From Gracilaria gracilis (lineage: Eukaryota; Rhodophyta; Florideophyceae; Gracilariales; Gracilariaceae), in assembly GCA_030374805.1 (NCBI GenBank), contig JARGSG010000189.1:682001-746000 (forward strand): a DNA stretch of 64,000 nucleotides, written 5' to 3'. How positions within the stretch are numbered: position 1 is the stretch's first letter; each line of letters starts with the position of its first letter. A program made the position numbers and the translations under genes. Shown piece after piece: positions 11,230 to 22,197 of this stretch. The notes under the pieces are model-generated. The model was not told the origin of the DNA, searched no databases, and saw only the letters and a program-made list of their open reading frames with translations.

Positions 11230-14200
11230 TTGGAAGGCCCGTCGATACCGGAACGGGAAACCTTAATGGTGGAAAAAGAAGAATCAGATGTACCCAATGT
11301 GGTGTGTCTAATGAAGTACAATAACTATAAATTTAATGCTTCAGTAAGCTTTCTCAAGTACCTACAGGTCCCCGTTGCGTGTGTACTCGATACCGGAGCC
11401 GGTCCGAATGTGCTAAACGCTCGCGTCATACCCGATGCGGTCTTGCGGAACATTCGGCCTGCCCCGACTATCAACCCGCTGGTGGACGCTAATGAGCGCC
11501 CACTGCACCTTAGGGGAATGTTAACCACTGTGGTACAACTTGGAACCTTGAAGGTGAAGCTCAATTTCTTTGTGGTGGATCGTCGGGCGACAGACTGTAT
11601 CCTTGGGACCAACTTTATTGACAAACATGTCAAGGCAATTTTGCCAGGGTCCCGAACGGTCGCTCTCCGTCAAGGTGGTCGTATTGCCATTCTGGGTAAT
11701 ACGCAGACCAAAAATGGTTGGCGTAAGAAGCCGAGGTTCAATATACCCACCGAAACGGTTTCAAACAAGATACGGCTCACCAAACTGGTTTCAATTCCGG
11801 CTATGACCCAAATGGTACTGAATGTCTCATGCGCAGTTCCAGGATTGGTAATGCTACAGAACCATCCTAGGTTGGCAGAAAGACATCTCGCCTTGATGGC
11901 AAACGGGATTATCGACAACATCCCTAACCAAGCCTTCAAGGTGTACTTGAGTAACTTTAGCAATCACATTGTTAAGTTACCCAAGAATACCACTATTGGA
12001 ATCGCACTGCCGGCACCACAAGGGGTTTTCACGGTCTCACCTCATGTGTTGGGCGAGGTCGCCACCTCTAAGGAAGGGGGAGGAACGGATGCGCCATACC
12101 CTGCATATGCGCCCCCGTTATCGACAAATACCAAAATGGAACAGAAGATCGCCAGTACCTTTAAGGTTAGGGATCAGGAAAAGACTATGGAACTGGACCC
12201 AGTGCGGAATTGGAGAGAGGAAGTCCAGATCGGTGCGGAGAACCAGGCTCTCCGAGACCGGATCCTCAGTCTCTTAGAAGAATTTGAACCCATGTGGTCG
12301 GGCCGGTTGGGCCAAATTGAGGCTACAGAGCACCGTATTGATATGGTGCCTGGCTGGAAACCCATTTACCAGCAGCCTTACCGTGCAGGTCCAAAAGCCC
12401 GGGAGGTTGAGCTCAATGAGGTCGAGAGAATGCTCCGTGAAGGTGTCATAGAACCAGCAAATGCGGACTGGGCCAGCCCCTGTGGTTCTCGTCACAAAGA
12501 AGAATGATACCCGTATGCGGTTCTGTGTGGACTACAGAAGACTGAATAGTATGACCATTAGGGATTCGTACCCAATACCTAGAATGGACGAGTGTATAGA
12601 TTCGTTGGGCAACGCCAAGATCTTTACTACGCTCGATGCCAATTGTGGTTATTGGCAGGTACCTATCAGGGAAGAAGACAAGGACAAAACTACGTTTACT
12701 TGCCACGCTGGGTTATTCCGCTTTACGCGTATGCCCTTTGGGTTGCGAAATGCCCCGGCTACCTTTCAGAGGGCGTTAGATATAATCCTTTCGAAGGTGA
12801 AGTGGAGAACCGCTCTGGTATACATCGACGATGTAATCATATATTCCAGAACGGTAGAGGAACATTTCCACCATGTTAGGGAAGTTTTGAACCTTTTGAG
12901 GGAATCTGGAGTAACGTTGAAGCTCCGCAACTGCGAATTCTTCACCAAAGAGGTAGAATACCTTGGTCATATCATCAGCCCTGGGAGGTTAGAAGTGACG
13001 CCGCGGAATATCCGGGCCGTGCAGGAGGCGAAGCCACCCACGTCCCAGACGGAAATCCGATCCTTTATAGGTTTGTGCAATGTGTACCGCCGGTTTATCA
13101 AGGGATTTGCCAAGATAGCGGCTCCCCTCAACAGGAAGCTGCTGAAAGGTCAACCTACAAGGTTTGAATGTCTTACCAATGAGGAAATGGATGCGTTCGA
13201 GGCGCTGAAACATGCGCTCTTGACACCTCCCATCTTGGCATGACCCAAAGCTGGTTTACGATACACGTTGGATACTGACGCTTCGGACGCCCAAATTGGT
13301 TGTTGTCTTATGCAGGAGCAAGAAAACGGCGACAAACTACCTATAGGGTACTGGAGCCGTGCTTTGCACGCTGCAGAAAAGAACTACACAACAACCGAAA
13401 AGGAATGTCTGGCAGTAGTCTGGAGCATGTTGATGCTCCGTCCCTACCTATATGGTGAAAGGTTCACGCTTCGAACCGACCATGATGCCCTACGGTGGAT
13501 ACTGGGTCTGGCCGACGCATCAGGCAGACTTGCCCGATGGCGGTTACGACTTTCAGAGTTCGAGTATGACGTACAGTACCGTCCAGGTATCAAGCACAAT
13601 GTCGCAGACGCGATGTCTCGCATTACCACAGATGGTTTGGACACCGAGCCGGTAGAGGATGATATCCCATGCTTTACCATCTCTACCAACCCTGATGGTG
13701 ATACCTTAGAAGGTTACTGGACTCTACCCGAAGAGGATACGTGGTTTAGTGATGCCATCGCTCGGGAAATACTCGCCCTCGAGGAAACAGACGTCATGCC
13801 AATTACCCGCGAGGAATTCCTGAGAGAGCAAGCAAACGATGTTTATTGCCGATCTCTCATGGACCAAGTAGGTATGAAAGACTCGAACTTTGACGTCGAC
13901 CGAAATGGTTTCCTGGTGAGGCGAGCTCCTATTGATGGTTCCCTTCAGAAGGTAGTGCCCAAGGTGCTGCGCCCTCGGGTGCTGTACCTAGCCCACTACC
14001 CAAGGCTATCAGGACACCCTGGAGGTACGAGAATGTACTACACCTTGAGGCAAGGGTACTACTGGCCTCGTATGGCTAATGATATATATACCTTTGTAGG
14101 TCAATGTGAATCTTGCGTACGTACCCGTGGAGGTCTCCGGAAGCACAGGAAATACTTGAAGTTATTCCCTGCAGCGGGTCCTCTCGAGTTCGTCGCAATA

Positions 14201-15487
14201 GACCTTCTGGGTCCATTACCAAAAACCACAAGGGGATATCAGTACATCATCGTAATCACCGACAGGTTCTCGAAGCTCACGCGAGCGATACCCTTGAAGG
14301 ACACGAAATCGACGACCCTCGCGGTGGCGTTCTTGAACAATTGGATCTACCCGTATGGTGCACCGCTTTATCTACTTACCGACAATGGTTGGAACTTAGC
14401 TTCGAAGTTCTTTGAAGCTGTTTGTAACCTCTTGGGTATTAAGCACTACTTCACTACTGCCTACCATCCGCAAACGAATGGGCAAGTGGAGCGCTTTAAC
14501 CGAACACTGGTATCTAGGCTGCGACATTATACGGAAGAACACCAAACTGGTTGGGACGAGCTCGTGCAGCCCTTGACATATGCATATAACCTTCAGGTTC
14601 ATCGAGCGACGCAAACTACGCCGTTCGATCTAATACTGTCAAGACACCCACCAGGTATTGTTGTTGAAGGGGACCCATTAGGACAAGAAGCCGCCGGAGC
14701 GCTCACACCGTCACAGGTCAAACGGAATACCCTTTTGAGGTTGAGACGTGCTCTCAAGTATGCTGAGAGCAAGCTCACAGCATCCCAGAAGCGGTACAAG
14801 GAGTACTACGACCGTAAGGTAACCCAAGTGGTAACGGCTACGCCGGGTCAATATGTCTTTATTGACCACCCTCCGAAAGGAGCTAAACCACGACCGGGTG
14901 ATGAAGCTGATGATGAAGCTATTGATAGAGATATCAATTCTAAGCTTCTTCCGAAATCATCGGGACCTTTCAAGGTAGTTCGGTCGACCGACCACACGGT
15001 AACGGTGAACCAAGATGGTGTAGAGAATACAATCTCTATTGACCGAATCACGGTTGCACCTCAGACGGTTCAGTCCAGGAAGGAACGCGGAGAATCCGCG
15101 CGTGACCCACAAGCGGTTGCCCTGAGGACTCAGCCCCGGGAAGACGGGACACCCATCGAGGTTAATGATGACGCACAGGGTGACGACCCAGACTACGTAC
15201 CACCTGCGGGGATTACGGTTGCTCCTTCAGAGGAAACACCTACCCCTAGTGGTACCGATGCTCATCTAAACCAAAGTGGTGAAACGATACCAGCCCAGGT
15301 CTCTAATGAGTTCCCAGTGGAACGCCTTGTAGGTCACCGCCGTACCCAAGAAGGTCTGAAGTACACAGTACGCTGGTATGGCTGGGGGGCTGACGGTGAT
15401 ACCGCCGAGCCGCCCTCAGCCATACCACACCATTTCAGGGTAAGCTACTGGAACCGCAAAGGAGAGGACATGCCGAATGATGGGTAA
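11230..15487 (+). other. pol region: protease, RT, RNase H, integrase, chromodomain
   Basis: Domain order by motif: aspartic protease with LDTGAGPN near 11387; reverse transcriptase with CVDYRRLN near 12525 and the catalytic YIDDVIIYS near 12820; RNase H starting TDASDAQIG near 13270; integrase zinc finger with H-x4-H-type and CESCVRTR near 14105; rve core with AIDLLGPLP (about 14197), TDNGWNLASKF (about 14380) and NGQVERFNR (about 14477). A C-terminal chromodomain-like segment (FPVERLVGHRR..KYTVRWYGW) lies at about 15310-15440. Known for the family: chromodomains steer integration toward marked chromatin. The region is close to complete but broken. Confidence 0.9.
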
Positions 15488-16398
15488 ACCTTAGAGGTAA
15501 TGCAGTCCCCCAAGGAAGGGGGAAAAGCACATTGTAATGAGGAGTACCAAAGTCGGTTCGGACGCTCACCGGGAAGGTACAACCAGAAGGAAGCATTCCA
15601 TGAGGGTACGTCCAAGGAGCGGTAGCGCTAAAGACGGACGCACCGTTGTACGCGCGCCGTTGCACACGCGCCATGCACGTGCGCGGTACGGGCGCGAACC
15701 CGCACGGTGGAAACATTCAAAAAATTGTATCTTTTTATTTGACGAGGCATACGCGCGCTTCTCGTGGCGCGCCGTGCGGAGTAACCGATTCGGTTTACAC
15801 TATTGTGTGTAGGGAGCGAGCAACGGCATGGTCAAAAAATCTAAGTATTTTGACCGTGCCGCGCTCCCGAATCAGCCATTTCCAGCCTCTGAAACCCCTT
15901 GGTTCTCGAGATACAGACCAAAAGGGTTTTCTGCGTTTTCACTACCATATGGAGGGGTAATTTTCCGGTCAAATATTTTGATTCGCCTTGCAAGTAACCT
16001 CCAGGGTGAAACACCGCACGTGCGCCCATGCATGGTGAGAGGCCATGCAGACCAATCCAGGTACATTGCTGGCCACCGCGCGCAAGCGCGTGGCACGTCA
16101 CCTCACCTCACGGGGAGGCAAAACCGCTCGCTGCCCCGCGCGGAAGCGAAGCGTCGTACCATCATGGTGAATCCATACTACGAGCACGCAAAGGTGGCTC
16201 CAGATGGAACCAATTTACCTACAAGGAACTACGCTTCACCCACCGTGGTACGCTGGTCTAAGGAAGGGGGAGGGGAGTTATTTTCGCGTTTCCGCCTCGC
16301 AATGCCCCTCGATGGAAATTGGAACCTAACATGGAAACACATAACTTTTAACTTTACTGAAAGAGCAATACCAACGGATGCAGAAGTGGTTACGACAA
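15488..16398. other. LTR element internal spacer between pol and antisense ORF
   Basis: No coding region supported. A dense run of CGCG/GCGC-containing palindromes (for example GCACGTGC near 15677) lies at 15640-15690. It could hold the 3' end of the antisense transcript. Confidence 0.5.
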
Positions 16399-18633
16399 TC
16401 AACCTGATGGGTGAGTGGCAAAGTGAGGCCCCGAGGAGCCTCCAGCTGAGGATCCCCGACCCGGAGTGGTGTTCTGATGGGCTCCCGGCCAAGGCTGGAA
16501 GAGGTGAGCCTGGCCTGGAGCCTGGCTAGGCGCGCTACCATGACCCACGGGGGTACTAGTAGGCACGCTGACGCCTGGCATCACGTCGGCACCCATCGGA
16601 GGTGGCGCGCTCGCCTGCGCAACCGACGGAGGTGCCGACGACCCGATGTGGAGAGGAGCCTGCGTAGCGGCTAGAAGGCCGGGGTTCAGGCTAGCACCAA
16701 ATAGGGGATCCTCCAAAGGGTTTGTAGGCGTCGGGCCCATGGCCGTCGCTAGGCCTGCCACCTGGTTGGTAGCCATCTGGTAGAGCTCGACCTGGAACCG
16801 GTTCCGGAACTCACCAATTTGGGAAAAGGATCGCATGTACTGTGCATGACGAGGCAGGATGCTTTCCAGAAGGGTAAGAGCTTCGACCACAGAGGTAGGA
16901 CCCGCCCGCTGGAAGTTCACCACACAGGCTTGGCGGACCCGAGCCATTAAACCTGAAATGGCCTGGGAGTCCACCTGAGAGGGGACAGGCGCCGCAGCCG
17001 CAGCCATGACACCCCCGAGGATAGCCCGCGGAGGCCCATCAACCCGTGTGGTACTAGGGAGAAGAGGAGTGGCACCAGTATGGGCAGGCGTATTGCGTCC
17101 CTCTGGAGCGGGAGTAGGCGCTGAAGTGACCGCAGGGGTAGCTGCTGGCGATTCCACCACGGTTGGGAATGGCTCGGGACTCCCTGGAGGTCCCTGATCG
17201 GTCGGAGCCCCGGGATAGCGCTGCTCCGCGCGGGATACAACCTTCCAGGACACCGGATCGAAAACCTCCCACCCCTGCTTGGCTCCCCACGGGAAACTCT
17301 CCACTTGGGTAAGCAACGATTCCAGCTGCTCAATAGAGTAGTCCGTACCTGCCACAATGGTTCCGATTCCAAATAGGCGAATGTCGCGAATGACCCTCGG
17401 GGGAATGAAGAACATACGACCAGGAGGTTGCACACCGTCACGGTAAATCTCGGCTTCTCGAGAACGACAATCCCAGTCAATACCGTCACGGGCAGCCTGC
17501 AGAGCCAAGATGGCCACCAATACGGCCCATTCCGCGAGGGCAATCGACCAAATGAGGTAATACCGATCGTGGTTACGGGTGATGTAGCTCCCGAAGTAAG
17601 CCAATACCGGTGGGGTTGGGACGCTAAGCGACATCGGTACCTCATAGGCATTCCACCATTCAGGTCGGGCCACATACCAAGAGGTTCTTCCCTTATTAGG
17701 TTGTGAGAAAAACTCCACATTATGGAACCCATGCATGACGCGGTTGAAGCTGGACCGGGTGCGAATGCGAGCCTCGGTGGCAGCATCCACCCCCCACCTA
17801 CGACGGTTAGCCCAATGGATGGTATTGTAAGGCCTATCGAAGCAAACCAAATGTGGTGAAGCCGGAAGGTACTGCTGCGGAAGAGAGTCGTACTGACAGA
17901 TCTTCACAACCAGACGTCGGTAATAATGGAGCTCCGGTTCAATACGAACATACGGCAGATCGCTGGGATAAAGCGGGGGTATGAAATACCTCATTGGTGT
18001 GTGTCGCTGGCGGCTGTCATAGCACTCCACCCGACCCTGACGAGGTTGAGATTCCTCATCCCGACGGTGGAGCGTTTGGGGGACGGAGCGGAGACGCTCG
18101 CAATCCCAACGAAACAAACCCAAGTAGGTATCCAAAGTCGGACGGCGCAAGACGCCGGGAAGCGATGTGTTCCCCGGCGCCACTGGCCAGTTCCGACGGT
18201 ACAGCGTCGCTTGCGACACCATTCTTGGATCGACCCCGAAGGTACCATGTTGGGAAACGTTCCAGTCGACCGTGGTGAACGGCTCCAAACCATAATAGGA
18301 AATACCACGAGGAATCTCGGGCTCCGGACCATACGGGTCCCGGATCCCTTCGTGAATCCCTTGAGGTTGATTTGAGGAAGACGGAACCGGCTGGCTCCGA
18401 AAACCAGTTTGGATGCGGGAATGGTACAAAGCAGCACCCCGAGAACCAGACTTGGCAATGCCGCTTCCGCGGCCGCGCGAGGGACCGGCACCCGACATGG
18501 TGTGATGAGTACCGTGAGGGAGTGGTTGAGACGGCGAGCATTCGACCGCAGGGGTGAAGCGAATCGGCTTTTTATCCACAATGGGTGAGTCACTAGAGCT
18601 GATGCTCAAAACCTCCACCCGTTGGGGCCCCAT
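16399..18633 (-). CDS. Antisense accessory ORF of the LTR element, 744 aa, unknown function
   Basis: A single uninterrupted reading frame runs on the strand opposite to gag-pol, between pol and the 3' LTR. It starts at ATG 18633 (MGPQRVEVLS). The N-terminal third is Ser/Pro/Arg-rich. The middle is well structured in composition, with many Trp and Tyr and a hydrophobic run near residues 360-385 (WSIALAEWAVLVAILAL) that could be a membrane helix or a buried helix. After it comes a Pro/Ala/Thr-rich segment, a helical stretch (VRQACVVNFQRAGP...) and a Gly/Pro-rich tail. I recognise no domain. Known: several plant Ty3/gypsy lineages (Grande, RIRE2, Retand types) carry antisense ORFs in this position. 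It looks whole, unlike the sense genes. Confidence 0.7.
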   Translation of the reverse strand: MGPQRVEVLSISSSDSPIVDKKPIRFTPAVECSPSQPLPHGTHHTMSGAGPSRGRGSGIAKSGSRGAALYHSRIQTGFRSQPVPSSSNQPQGIHEGIRDPYGPEPEIPRGISYYGLEPFTTVDWNVSQHGTFGVDPRMVSQATLYRRNWPVAPGNTSLPGVLRRPTLDTYLGLFRWDCERLRSVPQTLHRRDEESQPRQGRVECYDSRQRHTPMRYFIPPLYPSDLPYVRIEPELHYYRRLVVKICQYDSLPQQYLPASPHLVCFDRPYNTIHWANRRRWGVDAATEARIRTRSSFNRVMHGFHNVEFFSQPNKGRTSWYVARPEWWNAYEVPMSLSVPTPPVLAYFGSYITRNHDRYYLIWSIALAEWAVLVAILALQAARDGIDWDCRSREAEIYRDGVQPPGRMFFIPPRVIRDIRLFGIGTIVAGTDYSIEQLESLLTQVESFPWGAKQGWEVFDPVSWKVVSRAEQRYPGAPTDQGPPGSPEPFPTVVESPAATPAVTSAPTPAPEGRNTPAHTGATPLLPSTTRVDGPPRAILGGVMAAAAAPVPSQVDSQAISGLMARVRQACVVNFQRAGPTSVVEALTLLESILPRHAQYMRSFSQIGEFRNRFQVELYQMATNQVAGLATAMGPTPTNPLEDPLFGASLNPGLLAATQAPLHIGSSAPPSVAQASAPPPMGADVMPGVSVPTSTPVGHGSAPSQAPGQAHLFQPWPGAHQNTTPGRGSSAGGSSGPHFATHPSG

Positions 18634-19390
18634 GCTGGTTCAACCATTAAGGTATCGGCATTGGTCGCCGATGGCGCGCCGTCCCTTGAGGTTACCGCGT
18701 CCGACTGACCAACATGGGGAACCGACAATCGCCGTGTACCGCTACGGGTGCGAGCCCGCACGCTGGTACCAGGGCTACCCATGTGGTTCAGATAAGGATC
18801 GGGGGTCACCATAAAAGGATTCAACCTTGTCGGTCGGACGAAAAGCCACGGTGGCGCGAGCCCGGGTAGACAAACCGCAAAGGGGTGCGAAGGTAACCAG
18901 AAGGGATAACGGTGGAACAACCTCGATGGAGTCAGCGGCAATGCCTCGAAGGGTTGGTACTCGAACCTCGAAGGGACAGAGAGACACGCCGCAACCAAGT
19001 GGGCGCCAAAACCCTTCACGGTACAGTGCTCACACGAGCCCGAAGGCGCAACCCGCCCCCCCCACTGGGTATACCGACACCGTAAATGGGTCTAAGCCGT
19101 GCAGCCAAAAAGGCAGAACCTTGGAGGTATGCAATGGGCGCGCGCCGCGCCCAAACCACCAATGGGAACGAATAGGCTGCCGTCTGTGATAACCAAAGAA
19201 GTGGATAGAGCCGCAATCGGTGATCACCAAGGTGGTGAACGGAGTACGCTCGGCGACGCAGAGCCGATGCGACGCACGGCGTGAGATGGCACGAAGGCTG
19301 CGACAGGGACCAAATTGGTACGACGATGCAACCGACTTGGTGAAAAGATCTAGAAGCCACGAGGGCGTGGCTCAGGGTAGGAAGGGGGTC
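18634..19390. other. LTR element spacer upstream of antisense ORF
   Basis: This separates the antisense ORF start (18633) from the 3' LTR and is where an antisense promoter would have to lie unless the LTR itself fires backwards. No TATA box or known site is obvious. It ends in a purine-rich AGGAAGGGGG (about 19379-19388), the likely polypurine tract for plus-strand priming. Confidence 0.5.
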
Positions 19391-19898
19391 TGTAGTACAA
19401 TGAGACCTCAATGGGTTGGTGGCACGTGGGCCTACTGGTGCGCCTTGCTGGCTGCACTGTACCCAATTGGTATTCTGTATTTTATAATTTCTAATTTCTA
19501 ATTTATAGTCTAGGATAGTTTAGCATTGCTGGCCCATGACAGTAGGTCATGGGCACAGCCGATGACGTCATGCCCGCAGGGGAGATCGGCGTCGGTGCAC
19601 CTTGTATATATTGTGGTGCACCTCGCCTTCCTCCTCGGGTATTGTAAAGTGAGGCACCACTAGGGCAGTAACTATACCATCTTGGTCACTTGCTACTCTA
19701 TTACTATTCAGGTTTTACCGCGCGTCGACGTCTACTACCGTACACCTACACGGTCTAGACTAGTTGCCCCGCCGTTTGCCCCTGCGGGTTTCAGGTGCCC
19801 TACTACCATATTGGTTGTGTGTTTTTCCCCTTTAGGTTGAGCCCTCGCGCGCTCCCTCTACCAGGCGGACCCCACACCTTATCGGTATTTGTACGACA
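19391..19898 (+). repeat. 3' LTR (508 bp)
   Basis: It matches 8393-8900 with one difference in 508 bases and is followed directly by the right copy of the target duplication, GCCCT (19899-19903). Confidence 0.95.
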
Positions 19899-20048
19899 GC
19901 CCTGGTTATATCCGTGATGATGCCAATCGATTGCGACGATTCGTATGTATGAAATGAGCACAGGACGTCACTGGAATGCTGAAAAGTATATAAGAATCAA
20001 TTTATTGTTTTACTGCTTTTCTGAGGAAAAGAAGCTCTGCATCCCAAA

Positions 20049-20963
20049 ATGCCTTCTCAACCGAATGTCACCAATTTGAACACATTTCCTGGAGCCAGCA
20101 TGGGCATACTGAAGCGTATTCGAAAGAAAAATTCTAGTGTCTATCACTCCCGCTTTCGTTCTGTTTTTGGAGTATCTTTCGGAACTTGCACGTCGATTTG
20201 GAATAAGGTACGCTTATAAGATACGCTTTTCTATCAGCTTTGATTCGAAACCCAAGCATTTGTTGTGGAGTTTGTTGTTTGTTCTCCAATATTCCACCGG
20301 ATATGTTACTGCAACAATTTGCAGAACAGACGAAACAACATTTTGCAAATAGAGTTGGATATTTGCGAGCCATTTTTGTAATATGTCTGTGGTAGATTTG
20401 CTTTATTGCATTCTACTATCCTACTGTTATACTAACTATATCTTTAGATATCAATGGCATCTCGGCTTGGTAGTATGAAATGTTGTTCTTGTTTCATATC
20501 TGTCGATGTAACAGATAGTCGTATAGTGGAACCGAAGCTTTTTTCTGCAAATTGGTAGTCGCATAAGTTTCATGGAGCGGGAATTCGCTATAAAACAGGT
20601 ATTAACATTTGTAGTGGTGAAATTGATTGGATAAATGGTGGCTTTTCGTGTGGTTTGTTTAATGATTTGAAGATATATCGTCTCGATTTAAAACAGCTTC
20701 TACAGAGTAATGAAAAGGTGGTTACCGATGATGGATAACAGGACGGTACTTGTCTGAGAAATTGTAGTTTACATCCAAACCATGTCGAAAGGCACAAATT
20801 GATACTATCAAGGCATGAAAATGTACACCATTTTTTGAAACAGTTCTTAGTTTTGAGCAAAAAGTTTCGACACCAAGGAGCTTATCATGTAATTTGTTTT
20901 TATGCTGTGGCCAATATTGTTCAAGTTTCAATTCACTATGGTGAAAATATTTATGATATTTAG
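20049..20963 (+). pseudogene. Harbinger/IS5-like DDE transposase relic
   Basis: Reading through several stops gives a recognisable DDE transposase. It opens at 20049 (MPSQPNVTN) with RFRSVFGVSFGTC, then KPKHLLWSLLFVLQYST near 20250 and a nuclease part. First Asp: SVDVTDSRIVEPKLFS (about 20500). Then SHKFHGAGIRY and GEIDWINGGFSCG follow, with the second Asp in VVTDDG (about 20722). Glu: SRHENVHHFLKQF..KKFRH (about 20810), ending GENIYDI at 20963. There are in-frame stops near 20350, 20548 and 20738 and one frame change near 20212. The return to the first frame may be an intron, since TACTAAC followed by TTTAG lies near 20429-20451. Plain DNA transposon, dead. Superfamily assignment is from pattern memory. 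Confidence 0.7.
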
Positions 20964-22197
20964 TTATTTTAGTCTTCATATGTGCAAATGTAAAGTCTGA
21001 GCACTTTTTATGCGTATATGTATTGATTTGTGCAATATGAGAGTTTATTAAACAGAACATCAATTAACTGCGATAATACAGGAAACTTGAAAGTTATGAG
21101 ATGTCACAAAATGATGAACATGGTGTTTAACTATGGTTTCCTTTTTTCCCGTGTCTTCTAGCGTAAAAAACATTTGGTATTTTGCAGTTTTGTATTGTTG
21201 TGTTGCTTCTGGTTGCCAGTTGTTGAGTTATTGTTATTTTGCTAATGACCGTACAGGCTACTGAGCAATGGTGGTCTGTTTTGCTTTCTTTGGGCTTATA
21301 CTCTTGACCTACATTTGTGTGTCCTCCCCAGGGTTTGTCACCATTCGCGCTTTTTCTTCGTTTTGCTCCAAAAATGGCGTTTACAAGGTGCCACCCCGAG
21401 ACTCATAGTCTTGGGTGCAGGTGCTGAGTGATGGTCCTTGCCTGTCGTACTGCGTGGGTGTCAGTAGAGCGTCTTTAACTAATGGTGTGTGCGTGTGGCT
21501 GTGGCTAGGTAGTAGCGTTACCCAGTGGGTATATGCTACTACACGTACAGTTATTAACATGGCACTTGAAGGCGTATGAGCACTCTGGGATAGTTATTTT
21601 TCCTCGGCATTGCCTGGAGAAAGGGACAATTTTTCAAGGTCATATAGCACTCTCGTGCCAGCTAATGCCTCATTTTTTATGGTATACAAACGCGCTCTAA
21701 TGGGTTCAGGATCGCTTTTTGAGTTGTTATTAATCTGTTCCGGACGATATCGTGCCAATCAATTTAAGGTAGCAGTATATAGAAGTTGGAACGAACCAAT
21801 CGCGCACTGTACCGTGACTTCCCTGTACTCCCCAAGAGTACCTTTCGCTTTGAGTTGCGGTTGGCGCGATGGCCATTTTGAGAACCCCCATCGAAACGTA
21901 AACACACAATATGTGATATGTCGTATCTACTCACTGAGAAGCACACAAAAATAGAGTTAATTCAAAGTTAAACATACCTTCCTTGAGCGGCAAATATTGA
22001 CTATTACCCACAGCTTCAAGGGTTAGCCTCGAGGAAGGGAAGACGCTGAAGCCATCACTGAGGTAGAAGGCGAGTGCTTTTGCTTGTTAATTCTCTTTTA
22101 CTTTGACGGAAATGCAGCGGCATAGATGTATCATATCTGGTGTCTATTCGGCAAAAAGAGTTCTCATATGAGGCCAATTGTCAAAATTTGATAGACA
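20964..22197. other. No gene recognised
   Basis: AT-rich sequence between the dead transposase and the 3' end of the cellulose synthase gene. Only short unsupported frames are present. The first part may hold the transposon's 3' terminal repeat, and the last ~200 bases are probably cellulose synthase 3' UTR. Confidence 0.4.

Larger units (their letters stand above)
8393..19898 (+). mobile_element. Ty3/gypsy chromovirus, nearly whole, with antisense accessory ORF
   Basis: An 11.5-kb LTR retrotransposon. Order: 5' LTR, primer binding site, gag region, pol (protease, reverse transcriptase, RNase H, integrase, chromodomain), an antisense 744-codon ORF, polypurine tract, 3' LTR. Integrase downstream of RNase H defines the Ty3/gypsy order, and the C-terminal chromodomain places it with chromoviruses. 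The LTRs differ at a single base in 508 and the 5-bp target duplication is intact, so insertion is very recent. The sense coding part is not fully open; it appears to have about three breaks, one of which could be a normal gag-pol expression boundary. It is probably non-autonomous now, while close relatives may still be whole. Confidence 0.95.
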
